Origin: Arion vulgaris
Lineage: Eukaryota; Mollusca; Gastropoda; Stylommatophora; Arionidae
Direction: 5' to 3'
Length of the DNA stretch: 64,000 bases
NCBI GenBank assembly: GCA_020796225.1
Contig: CM036775.1
Location: forward strand, 12,977,671 to 13,041,670
Below, piece by piece: positions 13,201-28,200 of this stretch; position 1 is the first letter of the stretch; the number at the start of each line of letters is the position of its first letter. The notes under the pieces are model-generated. The model searched no databases, had not been told where the DNA came from, and worked only from the letters and a program-made list of their open reading frames with translations. The position numbers were made by a program, and so were the translations under genes.

Positions 13201-16200
13201 TCATTTGTGACCATATCAATACCTCTAATACTGATTCTGATATGTCGATTTGGAGAACAGAACTGATCTAGAAACTCTTGCAATCAAAGTCAACAACAAA
13301 CGTAAACTGGAAGCATACCTGATGTGAAGTCTCTGTACCAAAGTTATCATCTTCATTTGCAGTTTCTGTTGTCATTTTACCTGACACACCTGTTGGACAA
13401 GTTTAGTTTCAACATATTAATATAACAAATATATAACATTCTATCGCTGGAGGGTTATGGGCCAAATTAAGGGCCTAAATACAAAAGGTTATCCATGCAA
13501 AGGAGAACACAGAAATAAATAGGTGAATAATATACAGCGACGTTCGACCAAAAACTTTTATCAATTAAAGGATATGAAACAAATTTGGACTCTCACACTA
13601 CGTATATACAGTAGACTGCAAGATAAAATATATTGAAATTACTGAAACTTTGAATTCACAAAGCTGTAGTTTTACAAATTATACAAACAATATAAAGCAA
13701 ACGTCACAACAAGGCCTTTATCACAAAAAAACAACAGGAGGATGAATTTAAAACAAAAACATATGGACGCAACTTTATATACAGAGACATTCAAACGTTT
13801 AATGACTTCACGCACACATAACATATACAGTCAGACAATAAATCTCTAACAGAAGTAAAATGAAAATATATCTTTTGGACAAGCTTTTACCTGAAACTTT
13901 GTACAATAGATCACCCAAGAGCTGTACCGAGCTGTTCCTGATCCTCCAGTTGTCATCAAAGAGTCCTCTCTCTAACTCTGGAAGCAGTAGCTCCACCGCT
14001 GTTTCTGCATACTGGTTAATGATGCGCTTGCCTGCCCGCAAGAGCTGTATCAATGGACAAACTCATTTTCATCTGACAGAGCCTAGAGTTCAATATTCAT
14101 AGGTCAGTTAGGCATTCATAAGTCATTAGATTCATAGGTCAGTTAGGCATTCATAGGTCAGTTAGGTGTCATAGATCATTAGCTGTATGGTCAGTTAGGA
14201 GCTGTCATAGGTCAGTTAGACATAGGTCAGTTAGCTGTCATAGGTCAGTTAGGCATCATAGTTATTTTACATTCATAGGTCAGGCATTCATAGTATTGTA
14301 GGGCAAATTTGGTGTAAAGATAGACCACTGTGCTCATGCATGTCATAGGCGACTAAGTTTGCTGATCGGTCAGTGTCATGTAGAAGTCATGCGTTTAGGC
14401 CTGTAAACATACGTACGTTCTTGGCAGAGATCAAACATATCACAGAGTGATTGAATTAGTAAAAAGCATAGAAGAAGAAGATAGTATTGATATTCATAGG
14501 TCAGTTAGGCGTCAGGTATTTTATATTCATAGGTCAGTTAGCGTCAGGTATTTTCATATAGTCAGGCATCTGACAACAGAAAATCAGGAAAAAAGGCGGA
14601 GGAAGACCATGAAAAAGATGGTTAGATAGCATAATCCTATAAAAAAAGCAAAAATAATAACTATCACCCAAACCACTAGAGCAGCGCAAGACAGAAACAG
14701 ACAACGAAGACACTGGGCAACAACACAGTAGCAGTGTGACGACAAAAAGAAAAGGATTAGAATAAATAAGTTTAATAGAACAAATTATTACAGAATTGAA
14801 CAAAGATTTTCAACCAAACACTCACCTGCAAAATGGATGGTAGGATGGGACCAACGTACTGAACAAATGATGCCCCAAACACTGAGGGCAGATATATGTA
14901 GGTCATGATGTATCCATCTCTGACATGTGGCATTAAATCTGGTCTTTCTGCAGTCTGAATGATGTCACCCATCAACTTTTTCAGCTTTCTCTCCCATTCC
15001 TCCTATGACCTCACTAAGACCTGTAGAATTGATATATTTGGGTAATAAAACGCAGCACCAGTGTACGATAAATGTGAAATATCAATACACAACGTAAAGT
15101 AATTTATAGAAAACTCTTTTTATGGTTTATGATTATTTCTTCTTCATTCGCTCGCTATGAATTCAGGTGTAGGCCAAGGCACCGGCACCTCTGCCCGATT
15201 TTTTTGCATGAAAGCTAGCTTTCCTTATCTTCAGTGTCCCTCGCCATTCAGGCAAGCCTAACTTCGACTTCTGAGTACTTGTAATTTAGACTCCAAGTAA
15301 AAGATAGGGAAACCTGTAGTACAACTGTGTACACACGAAACTGCCCCCAAATTGCGAACAGGGGCCACTGCAACTTTTTTTGATGAATTTATCAATGATA
15401 AAACTAAGTCCTTGCCTTAGATCAAGGTTGTGAGTTTAATTCAGACTGCGCTGTTCTATTCAAGTGCATTTTTACCGAGAGACCCTCTAAGATTGTTCCA
15501 GAAGCAACTGAGTTCATGCTTTGTGCAATACTCTTGGCAGGCGGCATGCTATTTCTGTAGAGAGGGGTCGAGCAATATGTGGTAAAACCTGGTACAATGA
15601 AGTCAATCCTTTAGCTTTAGACCCTCTAACTAAACTTGGACCTTCAAATCAAGAAGCATGACCACGCCTGAATTCATAGTGGGCACTTTCAAATCAGAAG
15701 CATGACCGTGCCTGATTCAGGAATTTCAAACAAGAGCCGTCCTGATTCTGGGCACTTTCAAATCAAGAAGCATGACCGTGCCTGAATTCATAGTGGGCAC
15801 TTTCAAACCAAGAAGCATGACCGTGCCTGTCATGTGGCACTTTCAAATCAGAGATGACCGTCTGAATTCATGTGGGCACTTTCAAATCAAGAAGTATGAC
15901 CGTGCCTGAATTCATAGTGGGCACTTTCAAATCAAGAAGATGACCGTGCCTGATTCATAGGCCTTCAAAAAGTGACCGTGCTGAACAGTGGGCATTCAAA
16001 TCAAGAAGTATGACCACGCCTGAATTCATAGTGGGCACTTTCAAATCAAGAAGCATGACCATGCCTGAATTCATAGTGGGCACTTTCAAATCAAGAAGTA
16101 TGACCACGCCTGAATTCATAGTGGGCACTTTCAAATCAAGAAGCATGACCGTGCCTGAATTCATGGTGGGCAAACAAAGAAACTAAGAGAACAGAACTAG

Positions 16201-19200
16201 AGACAGGAAGTTGTGGCAGTTATGATTATCTATACTAGAGTCAGTATAGCATATGAGAGAGAGATACAGAGAGGATGAGCATAGACACCTTACCCTGAGC
16301 TGCTCCAGATCTATCTACTGAACTCTGTTCTGAGACCAGTTTCTCCATAAGCCAAGGTAACAGATCCTGAAAGATGTTTTCTCCCATTCCTCTGACCATA
16401 GCACCCAGAGCTCTAGCAGATACACTCCTGACTTCCGGAACTGGATCAAGTAAACACTGTTTTAGACCTGGGATAACAGATGGCAGGTACGGAGACAAAT
16501 CCTGGAGACAAGAAAGAAAGATATCAAATGTTGTAGTTTGTTAATGTCTCCTAGTCATATTGTAACATATAAGTTGTATGGTCAGCAAACATCTTCAACG
16601 TCTCTGGTCATGCATTTAGTTTACTGTGTCAACAAACTGGCAGTCAGCTTCAGGTCTCTTAGGTTTCCCCAAAGCTTAACTTTCAGGTCGACTGGATGTG
16701 GCCACATGTTGTTTCACAGCTCACACAGGAGAGGACAGTCTTGCAGGACATGCTCTGGTGTCTGTTCCACCTGCTGACACTGGCAGAGTGCTGTTTGACT
16801 TATTCCTAGTCTATATAAGTGTTTGTTGAGTCTGTACTGCCTGGTATGTAGGCAAAATATAATGACCTGGTCTGTTCTATTTTGGTCTTTGAGGAAGTCT
16901 TTTCCATAATCATATGCAGTGTTTGTCTTCCAGTCTACTGCAGATTTTCTCTGTATGATAGTTTTGATCTCTTGAAAAGACAGGGGTTGGTAAATTTGCT
17001 CTTTGGCACTGCCCTCTTTAGCTGAGACATCCGTTCTCTCCTCCCTGCAATGCAAGAACATGAAGAGAATTCAACCACAACAAACACTAGAGTGCCAGCT
17101 GTGTGTACCTCATCATGAAACTGTTCACTACCACCTCTCCAGGTGCCAAGAACTAGATGTCAGTAAGATCCTTCTTATTCTAAGGCCGCCAGAAAAAAGT
17201 AGCACATTATACTGGAACAAAAGAACAACTTACAAACACATGCATATACCACTACATAGCACTGAGTAGAAGGCACGAAGCTCAAGTGCGCTGGATTATT
17301 GAAGAAGAAGAAACCGCTCATCACAACCTCTTCAGGTCCCAAGCGCTAGATGATGTCAGGAAGATCCTTCTTCCTCCAGGGCCAGATAAATGGAACACAA
17401 TATACAGAACAACTTATCAACACATACAGATACCACTATATAGAACTGGGCAAGAGCTCAAGTGCTGCTGGATCACTGAAGAAGAAGACTGTTTTTAATA
17501 ATGTAAGAAAAATAGTAAAAAAAAACTCACCTTCTGGTCTGTAAGTGAGTACATATTGCCCATAATCTGAGCAGCCATCTTACGAGTGTCAGTAGTACGA
17601 TCTTGAAATGCTCGCTGAATGACTGGCATGATGAGAGCAAGAGATGGAGCATCTACAACATGGACAAACTTTGTCTGTAGCAACTTCTCCAGACATCCAG
17701 TTGTCTTTCTAGTGGGTTCTTGAAGAGCTTCCAGTAAGTTCATTACAATAGCTATATCAAGTAAAAGTCACACAAATAAATGATTTTACTTCTGCTATGC
17801 AAGTTCTATATGGTTTAACTCTTTTACAAACAAATAAAGGTACAATTAGACAAATCTAACACCCAAACATAGGCACTGTTTTGGAACCCGAGGAAAGAGT
17901 AGGGAAGGCCTAGACAGACCCGGAGAAGAGAACTGGAGGCTGATATCAAAAGGATAGGTAAAACATGGAAAGAGTTGGAAGGGATGGAAAGAGTTGGAAG
18001 GGATGGCAAGAGACAAAGGAAGAGCTGTGCTCCGCTGGGAGTTGAAAGGTGAAGAAGAACGCCCAAACATAGACATGGCAGTCAAGCAACAATTGATAAC
18101 TTGCATATTTCTACTAACTCTTTGTTATCAATGTCAAACATGGTCCCTAACTAAATCCATAGAAAGAAATATCACATATGAAATGAATTGTTTAAGAAAA
18201 GCTGTCAATGTTACAAGATGGGATCGATTGAGAAATAAAATTGTAGATGGAATTATACCACACATCCAACATATTAGAAGACAATCGCCTGTGTGTTGCC
18301 GGAACCTGCAAGGGGGCAAAGAATAGTACCACTGTGACCTACAAGTCATGTCGCAAGAGGTGACTGAGGTAGGGCCTAGGAAGCTACTCTAGTAAATAAA
18401 AAGTGTAGCAGAAATCAAATGTACTGGCCTACTTGTAGGCGCATAACTGACACAGCATACAATCACTCTTAGGCTCTGAACACAAAGAGTAGTTTAACAA
18501 GTGGTCGATATAGAGCGTTTGAAAAAGACAAACAAATAAAATGGTTCGGTCACCTAATGAGAATGAATCCAGATCTACTACCATCTTGCGCTTATAACAA
18601 CCGTCAACCTGGACGCAGAGCCCAAGGAATACAAGAACCCGATGGATAGATAATATCACAGATATCCTGCGCTATCAAAGACTAACAACTACAGATACAA
18701 AACATCTGGCACAAGATAAAAAAATGAAACTCCCCATGATGCTTTATGGAACATGTTTATAAAGAGATGATTTATAAGAGATATTTATAAGAGAAGACAA
18801 ATATCAAAAGTAGTACCAAACTGATAAAGTTTTAGTTTAGTGGATAGATCATCAACCCTGCACACATTGAACTAATTAGTATATAAGTGTTTCAATATCT
18901 TCCTCAGTATGTCTCTCAGACTATAGCGACCAATAATATCATCTCTTTGTTGGTTTATTACTCTTCTTTGGATTCCAACATCATCAAGTAGCTTGTCCTT
19001 TCCGGTACTTGGCTTCCATGACAGTATCCTAAAAATTTATATTCTGTGCAAGTTGGCTGGTGTCAGTGCGTCTTCTCAGATTGTCAATGACATCTTGCCC
19101 CCATCGTCGTCTTCCACACATTCTTCTTCCAGGCACCATTCCCTCTCAAATTATCTTCTATGCACTCATGTCGCTTTGATGTGTCCAAATGTTTAATTTT

Positions 19201-22200
19201 CCTTGATTTTATGTTCTTTAATAGTCAACTCTCTTTAATATCAAACTGTTGCAGAAAGAAGCATTTGTTCTTTTCTCTGTCCATGATATTCTAAGTATTC
19301 ATCTGTAGCATTTGCATTCAAAGGCATGATGATCTCTGCCGTTTTGTCAATGCTCCATGTCTCACAACATGTTGTCAGGGAAAAAATTCAGGCCCTGAAA
19401 CACTTGATATAGACATGAAAATTTCCACATGAAAATATATGGTAGTTGTAGAATTCAAAATCAATGAAAACTGGCTGATGCTACAGATAAGAAAGCGAAA
19501 ATTTAGATTTCTTCTTTGAATGCTCCACATCGACCACTTGTCAACCACTCTGTGTGATTTGTATGTGATATGTGCCTAAGAGCGATTGTACGTTCGTTGT
19601 GCCAGTTATGCGCCTACAAGTAGGCCAGCATATACTATTTCTGGCTGCTTTTTATTTACTAGGTAATCATCCTAGGGCCTACATCAGTCGCTCTCTTACG
19701 ACATGCATTGTAGGTCGCAGTGGTACTATTCTTTGCTTCCTTGGGCCCCTGCACCACACAGGCAAAATTTAGATATTTTGGACATGTAAAAAGATATGAA
19801 GGGCTGGAGAAGATCATCATGCAAGGGGGCATACCAGCAAAGAGGAAGACCACGGAGAAGATGGATTCAGGATGTAACTGATGGTTTGAACATGACGGCT
19901 GCAGAGACGGGACATCTGGCCTATTAGAGAGAAATTCCGGAGCACTGTTGGGGTGGCTAAGTTCTGCTCAGGACAAGATATTTGATGATGTAGTTACTTA
20001 GTCGGTAGTTGTTTTAGTTACTTAGTCGGTAGTTGTTTTAGTTACTTGGTAGTTGTAGTGACTCATGCGGTAGTTGTTATAGTTACTTAGTCTGTAGTTG
20101 TAAATTTGAAACAAGCACTTACCTTGAATTTCAGGATTTCTGATAACTGAACCAATCTGCATCAAAGCCTGAGACCCAGCTTTTTGCACCTTCATGTGGG
20201 AGTCTGTCAAGACTTCAGTTAGTTTAGGAACAATACTTGGCAGGCAGGCAGATAGCTGTTTGGGTGCACAGAATGCCATGGCACCAAGAAGTTCAACTGA
20301 ACCTGAGGAGAATCAATCAACACACAGATAATCAAAGATAGATAAGAACAGGTTTGAACTCCCGGGTTCTGAGCAAGACCTACCAGAATATAGATCAGCA
20401 CTGCCCAAAGCAATGTCCTCCACTTGATACATCCCTGGCACCCTATTTTGTTTCTATGCCTTTATGTTATTCAGAATCCCCCAAATGAGCCAATCTGGCA
20501 TATGTTTATGATAAATGAAAGGTTCAATGATGTAATATATGTCAAGTACGTTGAGTCTTTTTAGTGCGTGAAGGTGCGATGAACCAATGTGACGTTTGAA
20601 TAGCTAGTTAGAACCGGTTTAAATAGTAAATAGATAAAACACAATGCGTAACTGGCAACTTTTGATTGTCAATCAGGTTACTTTTATCTCGAACACCCTG
20701 CAGAATTATTCACTTTTTCTAGTTTCCATATTTAACAAATAATACACTTTTAGTCAGGATGAAGTTTTCATCGGTTATAATTTTATTCATGTTACTATTA
20801 ATATTACTTGTACTCTGGAGTGTGTCTTTCAGTTTCCCTATAGTTAAGTTAGGATTGGGAACTGATAGGAAAAGAAGCTATCTCTATCTCTCTCTACAAG
20901 ACAACATGTGGCAACAACATACCTGCTTTTGTTCTCCATGCATCTTCCTCCAAACCTTTGAGTAAAGATGGAAGGACTAGCTTGACACCATGGGCACTGA
21001 GGTTTCTCATTACAGATTTAGCACAGTCATCAGCTGCCTAGGTGATCAAACAATAGCAACATGTTCAAACTTGAGTATCATTCATGGACTCACATATTGC
21101 ATATATTAGTTAACAGAACTGTCATCTAAACACTCTGGTGTGTTGCCGGGGCTTGTTTATATGTTTGTCTCCTCTCTCGTACTAAATATATAAGACGACT
21201 CGGCTACTTATGGGTTTTATCTTACGTGACATACTAACTGTAAGAAGGCTGTTTGTCTCCTTTCTCGTACTAAATATATAAGACGACTCGGCTACTTATG
21301 GGTTTTATCTTACGTGACATACTAACTGTAAGAAAGCTGTTTGTCTCCTTTCTCGTACTAAATATATAAGACGACTCGGCTACTATGGGTTTTATCTTAC
21401 GTGACATACTAACTTGTAAAAAGCTGTTTGTCTCCTTTCTCATACTAAATATATAAGACGCCTCGGCTACTTATGGGTTTTATCTTACGTACATACTACT
21501 TGTAAGAAGCTGTTTTATCTCCTTTCTCGTACTAAATATATAAGACGCCTCGGCTACTAATGGGTTTTATCTTACGTCACATACTACTTGTAAAAAGGCT
21601 GTTTATATGTTTGTCTCCTCTCTCGTACTAAATATATAAGACGCTCGACTACTATGGGTTTTATTTTATCTCTTATACTAATTGTAAAGTTCTATATGGG
21701 TCTTGTCTACTCAGGACTACTAATTGTAAGAAAGTCACATGGGTCTTGTCTTACCTCACGGACATACTAATTGTAAGAAGAAGGGTTACCTCTACATGGG
21801 TCTTTGTCTTACCTCACGGACATACTAATTGTAAGGAAAGTTACTTATATGGGTCTTGTCTTACCTCACGGACATACTGGTTGTTATCTCCAAAGCAGAG
21901 TAGCAAGTGCTGGATGATGTGGACAATGTAAGGCTCAAACAAGCGTCCCAACATGCTACACAACATCTCAAAGGCCAAAAGAGCACCTACAGAGAAGCAC
22001 AAGATGTTACAAAAAATTGTCACACAAACAATACATCAATAATGAATAAACGTAAATTAGAACAGAGAGGATGTTTCTTTTGTTCTCTAAAATAAATAGC
22101 TGATATTTGCAGTGCTGTCTCTTGTATAAACTTTCCAGTCATCTGATGGTCATACAGAGATCTATGCAGTTGATTGATAGAACCATCATTATTGCACTTC

Positions 22201-25200
22201 GTGAGTAACCATAGCGCTCAATCTCTTTCTAACACAGGAAGATATCAACTGCAGTATACAAACTCTGTAGCACTATGTTGAATAACCATGTGTGCTCCAA
22301 TTTCTTTCTTACACAGGAAGATATCAACTGCAGTATACAAACTCTGTAGCAGTTGTGAATAACCATGTGTGCTACAATTCTTTCTTACACAGGAAGATAT
22401 CAACTGCAGTATACAAACTCTGTAGCACGTTAGTGAATAACCATGTGTGCTCCAATCTCTTTCTTACACAGGAAGATATCAACTGCAGTATACAAACTCT
22501 GTAGCACTTTGTTGAATAACCATGTGTGCTCCAATCTCTTTCTTACACAGGAAGATATCAACTGCAGTATACAAACTCTGTAGCACGTTAGTGAATAACC
22601 ATGTATCTCAATTCTTTCTTACAGGAAGATATCAACTGCAGTATACAAACTCTGTAGCACTTGTGAATAACCATGTGTGCTCCAATCTCTTTCTTACACA
22701 GGAAGATATCAACTGCAGTATACAAACTCTGTAGCACTTTAGTGAATAACCATGTGTGCTCCAATCTCTTTCTTACACAGGAAGATCTCAGCGGTAGTAC
22801 ACAAACTCCGTAGCACCGGCAAGGGTCCCCAATGTAATTTTGAGGATGGTGAAAATATTTTTTGAATTTTATTTTAAAAATCTTTCTAATGCATTTTGCA
22901 GAGTAGCGGCTTTCCATCTGTTTCTTCTCAAACTTTTGAACAGTCAAGGGTTCTTTTACTTGTTTAACTAGAACACGGGAATCAAAGTTTTATCGTCCGT
23001 CTCCGATAGGACTAGGAACTCAATCTCACCTACACCAAGATCAGGGGTCCACGACTGACCTTAGGAATGAGAGGCGAGTACCTAAGCTCTGCAAGTCATA
23101 GCCATGACCAAGGTAATGGCAGAGAGCTGCGATATCATAAGAGTTCAATTGCTTCGTAGGGACATGGTCCAGGTTCAATTCTAGTGGGAGTGGAATTCTC
23201 TTCTTATCATAATGGCTCTCAGGTTGACCTAGTCTCAATTGGGTAGCAGAGAAGAACTGGGAAGTAAAGGTGGCCAATGTGATGTTGACCACATCACATA
23301 TCGTGTACTGTTGACCACAGGAAAATGTGAATCTAATACTGTATTCAACAATATACCGCATGGTATGAAAATGAGGCTCCTTAATTATCTACTACAATGA
23401 GCATGTTGAGGAATATTTGAGGCTCATTTATTTTCTACTACAATGAGCATGTTGAGGCTCATTTATTTTCTACTACAATGAGCATGTTGAGGAATATTTG
23501 AGGAGGGCTATGTGTGCAGATAGTGGCAGGAGTCTGTGTTATGTTCAGGACTGCAGAGTGACCATTTTCATACCAGGATGTGCGGGCATCAAGAGCAATG
23601 AACAAGACACATTTGTGGGCACGGCTACTGTGGGACAGCATTGGATGCGGCTGATATCTAGAAGCGTTATTAGGGAATCACAGATCCCAACTGCAGGGTT
23701 TGAAGTCAAATGTGCTGCTGCGAAAAAGACGACTATAGGTCCAGCCAATGGATAGTGTTGATATTTTGAATGCCCTCATAGAGTGTGGCCGCAAAGAAGA
23801 TTTTCATTTAAAGCAATCCATGTCAACTACTAGATTGCAGGAGCTGGGTTTGAAGATTGGAGTAGCAAGAAAAGAACAGTATAACAGGTACGTAAGTAGG
23901 CTCATCAATCAAAATCGAACTGGTACAGTCAGTCGCTGAATGCTGTTGGGGATATTGTGAAGGAGATCGGAGCACCTATGGACATGTCCGAGTGCAATGA
24001 AGATATTCCAAACTGAAACTGACTATAGGTGGAGTAGAAGATTTTCATTAACCAACACAAAACAGGAGCTGACAGTCACTTTATGCTCTTGGATATATTG
24101 TAGATGAAATTAAAGCACTGTGGACTTGTCTTTTGTGTGCAGATCATCTGATTACTAACAAACTGACTGTCATATTTAGTGTCTTGTGAGGAGTGTCTTG
24201 TCAAAAGGATTAGAGCGCTGGCTCCCATTTGAGAGGCCAGGGTTCAATGCCCAGTAAGGTCAAGGAGTTTTTTTTTCTGTTGGGGCATACATAAGAAATC
24301 AGAATCTGAACAATTTCACAGTGACTGCAATCATTAAATTCCTCAGTCTCATGATTCCATGTGTCCTACACCACTCCAAAAGTGGTAACACAAGCAGTGA
24401 TGCTGAATATATCAGTGGTACCTAGAAAATCAATGAATCATTTACTGTGCTTGGTGGCAACGTCCTGTAAAGGATACGTCACAAGCTTCATTTTTATAAA
24501 CAAACGATAAACAGATATGGTAAAAATAAAAGTTATATTAGCGCTGAGAAACACTTTTAGAAATGTTAATTATGACTTACCTTCTCTCTTTCTTGGATTC
24601 TTTTTGTCTTGTATAGCTTCAGTCAGAGTATCCATAACTTGTTGTTGTTTTAAAGCTAAGATGCCCATCCCCTTGATGAGACCAGCTAAACCATAAGCTG
24701 CTCCTTTTCTCTCACCATAATTTTCAGAGTCCAGAAGATGGGATAACAGTTTGGAGACAAGGTCTGGAGCATCAGATTTGATAGATGGCACCAAGGGAGG
24801 CAGACAGTTGGCTACAGCTTCTTGTACCTGAATATCAATCATAATGAATTAGTTGTGTCTTCTAACTAACTATTTGCCTCAAACTTTGAACATAAACATG
24901 CACATCAATATTGACCATCAAACTATTTGACACCATCAACATTTGAACCACAACTATTTGACACATCAAATTGACACCATCAACTGACACCATCAAACAT
25001 GCATCAACTTTCATCAAACATTTGACATCAGACATTACACTATCAAACTGACCATCAAACTATTTGACCACAACATTTGACACCATCAAACTATTTGACA
25101 CCATCAGACTATTTGAACCATCAGCATTGCCATCAACTATTGACCCATCAACATGACACATCAAACTATTTGACATCAAACTATTTGGTACCTTCTATAC

Positions 25201-28200
25201 TGTCCCCTACCCAAACCTACCTACATGTACCTACATCCAGCCTACCTCACACTACTCATATTACTTATCTGTAGTTTAAAAAAAACTATTGTTGTTACTG
25301 CCTGTAGTACCACTTTTTAGGACGGTGGAGGACAGGTGGGACGACAGCCTGAGAAATTTAATGGCTGCATAACTAGTACAGTCGTCACAAAGCTGTCCAG
25401 GTTAGAATGTTTCATTTATATCTATCTATCTATCTAATCTAATATTAAAGCAAAGGGTTCAAGAAAGAGAGGTCGCCCTAAAACGAACTTTGTTGAGAGA
25501 GGCAAGAAATATCGGTATCAGTTCCATGGAGGAGATGGAGCGAGTTGCTCAGGATAGAGCGGTATGGAGAAATTGCTTGCAGGCTCTATGTAACGATAAT
25601 GCGTCGGAGGAATTATTGTTATTATTTATCTATCTAATGTATCTATTTGGCACCATTTAACTATTTGTGCCTTATTCCCACAATGTACTGTTAATACTTG
25701 CTTAAGGAGTCACATGTTTGTGACCATATCATATCTAAGCAGAGCAAAGTTAACATAACAGAAGCATAACATTGGACACTCACCTCCTGTGAAGGTGTTG
25801 ACAAGGCTGCAATCAGTTGTGCAACAATAGGTTTAACCTTAGGATTACCAGGGTCCAAATGTCTGGCTAGGTTGCCCATCAGAATGACAATGCTCTGACG
25901 GACTGGGTCATAATCAGCCGTAGCTGGTGCAGTTATTAGAAATGTTTCAAATACAGAAAGAAGGGCACTGACATTTTCCTGAGGAATAACAAATTAATAG
26001 GATCACATGGCAAATGTCATGACAAATACATTGAACGCTACTCAGTGCCACTAAAAATATGTGCCTTTTAAAATTATAATCTTTTTAAAAATCATTTTTA
26101 TGCTTGTATGTTTATTTTTTCAGTAGTTTTTGTATTTTGTTAAAAATACGGTTTATAACGATGGTCTGTGCATTGTGGTGAGAAGTCAGTGCAGGTTTTC
26201 TTGGCTGGCACATAGTGGGGTTGTCACAGAGTGAAATGGAGCATACAGGACAACTACTTACAGTATGAAGATAGAAGTTGAGACCGTTAAGGCTGCCTTA
26301 CATTGGCTATCTGGGACTCGGTTTACTGGGCCTTTGATCTGACTCTCAGTCGATGCTTAGGAAGATCCAGAATGGCAGGTTGCTGTATGAGTGGATGCAG
26401 TCTATAGAGGTTTAAGTGGTTCTGCTGTCCTGGTCATGCAGGCGTTTGTGAAAATGAGAGAGAGCGGACATTCTTGCATCAATTGTTGGGGGAGTTTAGG
26501 ATGGATAAGGGGGATGGTCATTGCTCTCTTGATGACCTACTGTTGAATGAGGACATTAAAATTGATGCTAAATCAATCCAGAAATTTATAAGGAGTTTGG
26601 AATTACACATTGTACAGAGAGCTGGATGCTTGAGGGCGGGAGTGCGTTTAACCAATGAGTCACAGGAACCATCAGTATGCATACCAGTCGACATATGTTG
26701 GGGGAGACTGAGCACCTATGGGCCTGACAGGAGTGCTGTGAGCGTCAGATCAGTAGCGAGGCTTGAATCAGTGCGTGTTCCACTTGCAGGAACTACTACT
26801 GCCTTGTAGTTGGATTGGGGACAATCAAAGGCTAGCGGAGTAAACCGTACACAAATCTGGATGGCAGGCAAACCAAGTAGTTCAAATAAAGACTGGTAAC
26901 CTGGGTAGATGATACTCAACAACCCGGGAGGGTAGGTCATCTAAGGGTAGCTACCCTGAAAGAAAATAGCAGCCTGCTGCCTTGCAGTCGACGGGAATAG
27001 TAAAAGGTTAACAGAGAGCGACCCAGTACGCTGGATTGAAATCGGACACATCCTAAAGGACAAGCACAAGTTTTCCCAAATGGTACTGAAGATGTGACGT
27101 AAAACAACGTACTTGGCAAAGGCTGTTTATATATCACAATAAAATTATCAAAATGGCCAAAAGAATGATCGATCGAGATCATGTAGTCAATAACTAATTT
27201 TTATAAGCTGTTTACAAAGATGTTCTTGAACAGCCCAGTATTTTTGATATATGGGAAGATTGCAGTAAAACTATGTAGCAATGGTGAAACACAGAAAAAC
27301 AAAGTACTGTAGTTTTACAAAATATAAAACAATACACAGCAACATTTCACCAAAAGGCCTTTATCAAGCAAGGCTTCTCGACAGCATGGAGAATCAAACA
27401 AGTTCAAGCTCAAAATGAATTTCACTTCTAGTTTTGCATTTATTTCAGTTATTGTCCCAGATTTTCATTTTAGTACTGTTAGAACTTATTATTTTGATTC
27501 TACATGGTGTGTGACTATATGAGAAGTAATTCTTCACTTCTTGTATCCTTGATAAAGCCTTTGATTGAAATGCTGTGTATGTTTTTAATTTTGTAAAACT
27601 GTAGTACTTTTATGTTTTGCCATTGAACAACTTAGATAGCTTTACAAACTGACAAGACTAATACTAGCAGACAACAGATTCTTTCCTACCTTTCCATGTG
27701 ATTGAATTGCACACAGGGCAGATCTCTCATCCCAGAGCAACCTCAACAACTCTGTCCTCAATGCCTTTGAACAAGAACTCAAAGAGATCAGGAATCTGGT
27801 GTTCCTTGAGCAGAGGTGCAATCTGTTTCAGAGCCAGAGCAAGCGCCTGACGTGATGGCCACATGTCAGGGTTGATCCTCGACCTGTCTGCAAACTCATC
27901 CGTTTTGCTGGTGGTAGCTGTCAAAGATAACTCAAATCAAAAATGATATCAATCTGTGCTTCAATTCTGAATTTAATACAAGAATATCAAAAAAGTTTAC
28001 ATTAGAACACAAATAAAACTCAGAACTAACTAACATCTGACTATATGAACACACTACATAAGGTGTCAGTTTTGACAGATCTCCCTAGAGCAATCAGATT
28101 GGGCTCCTGTGAGTGCGGGTTCAATTCGCAGGCTGGCAGAAAAGCCACAGGTTCTCCAGATTTATGGTGTTTGTGGCACCGAACCAAAGGATTACGATGT

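Noticed and set aside
22176..22795. CRISPR-like direct repeats (also 15640-16172, 21155-21864, 52477-53235)
   Set aside because: The units are contiguous, with no unique spacers and no cas genes, and the host is an animal. They are ordinary tandem arrays.
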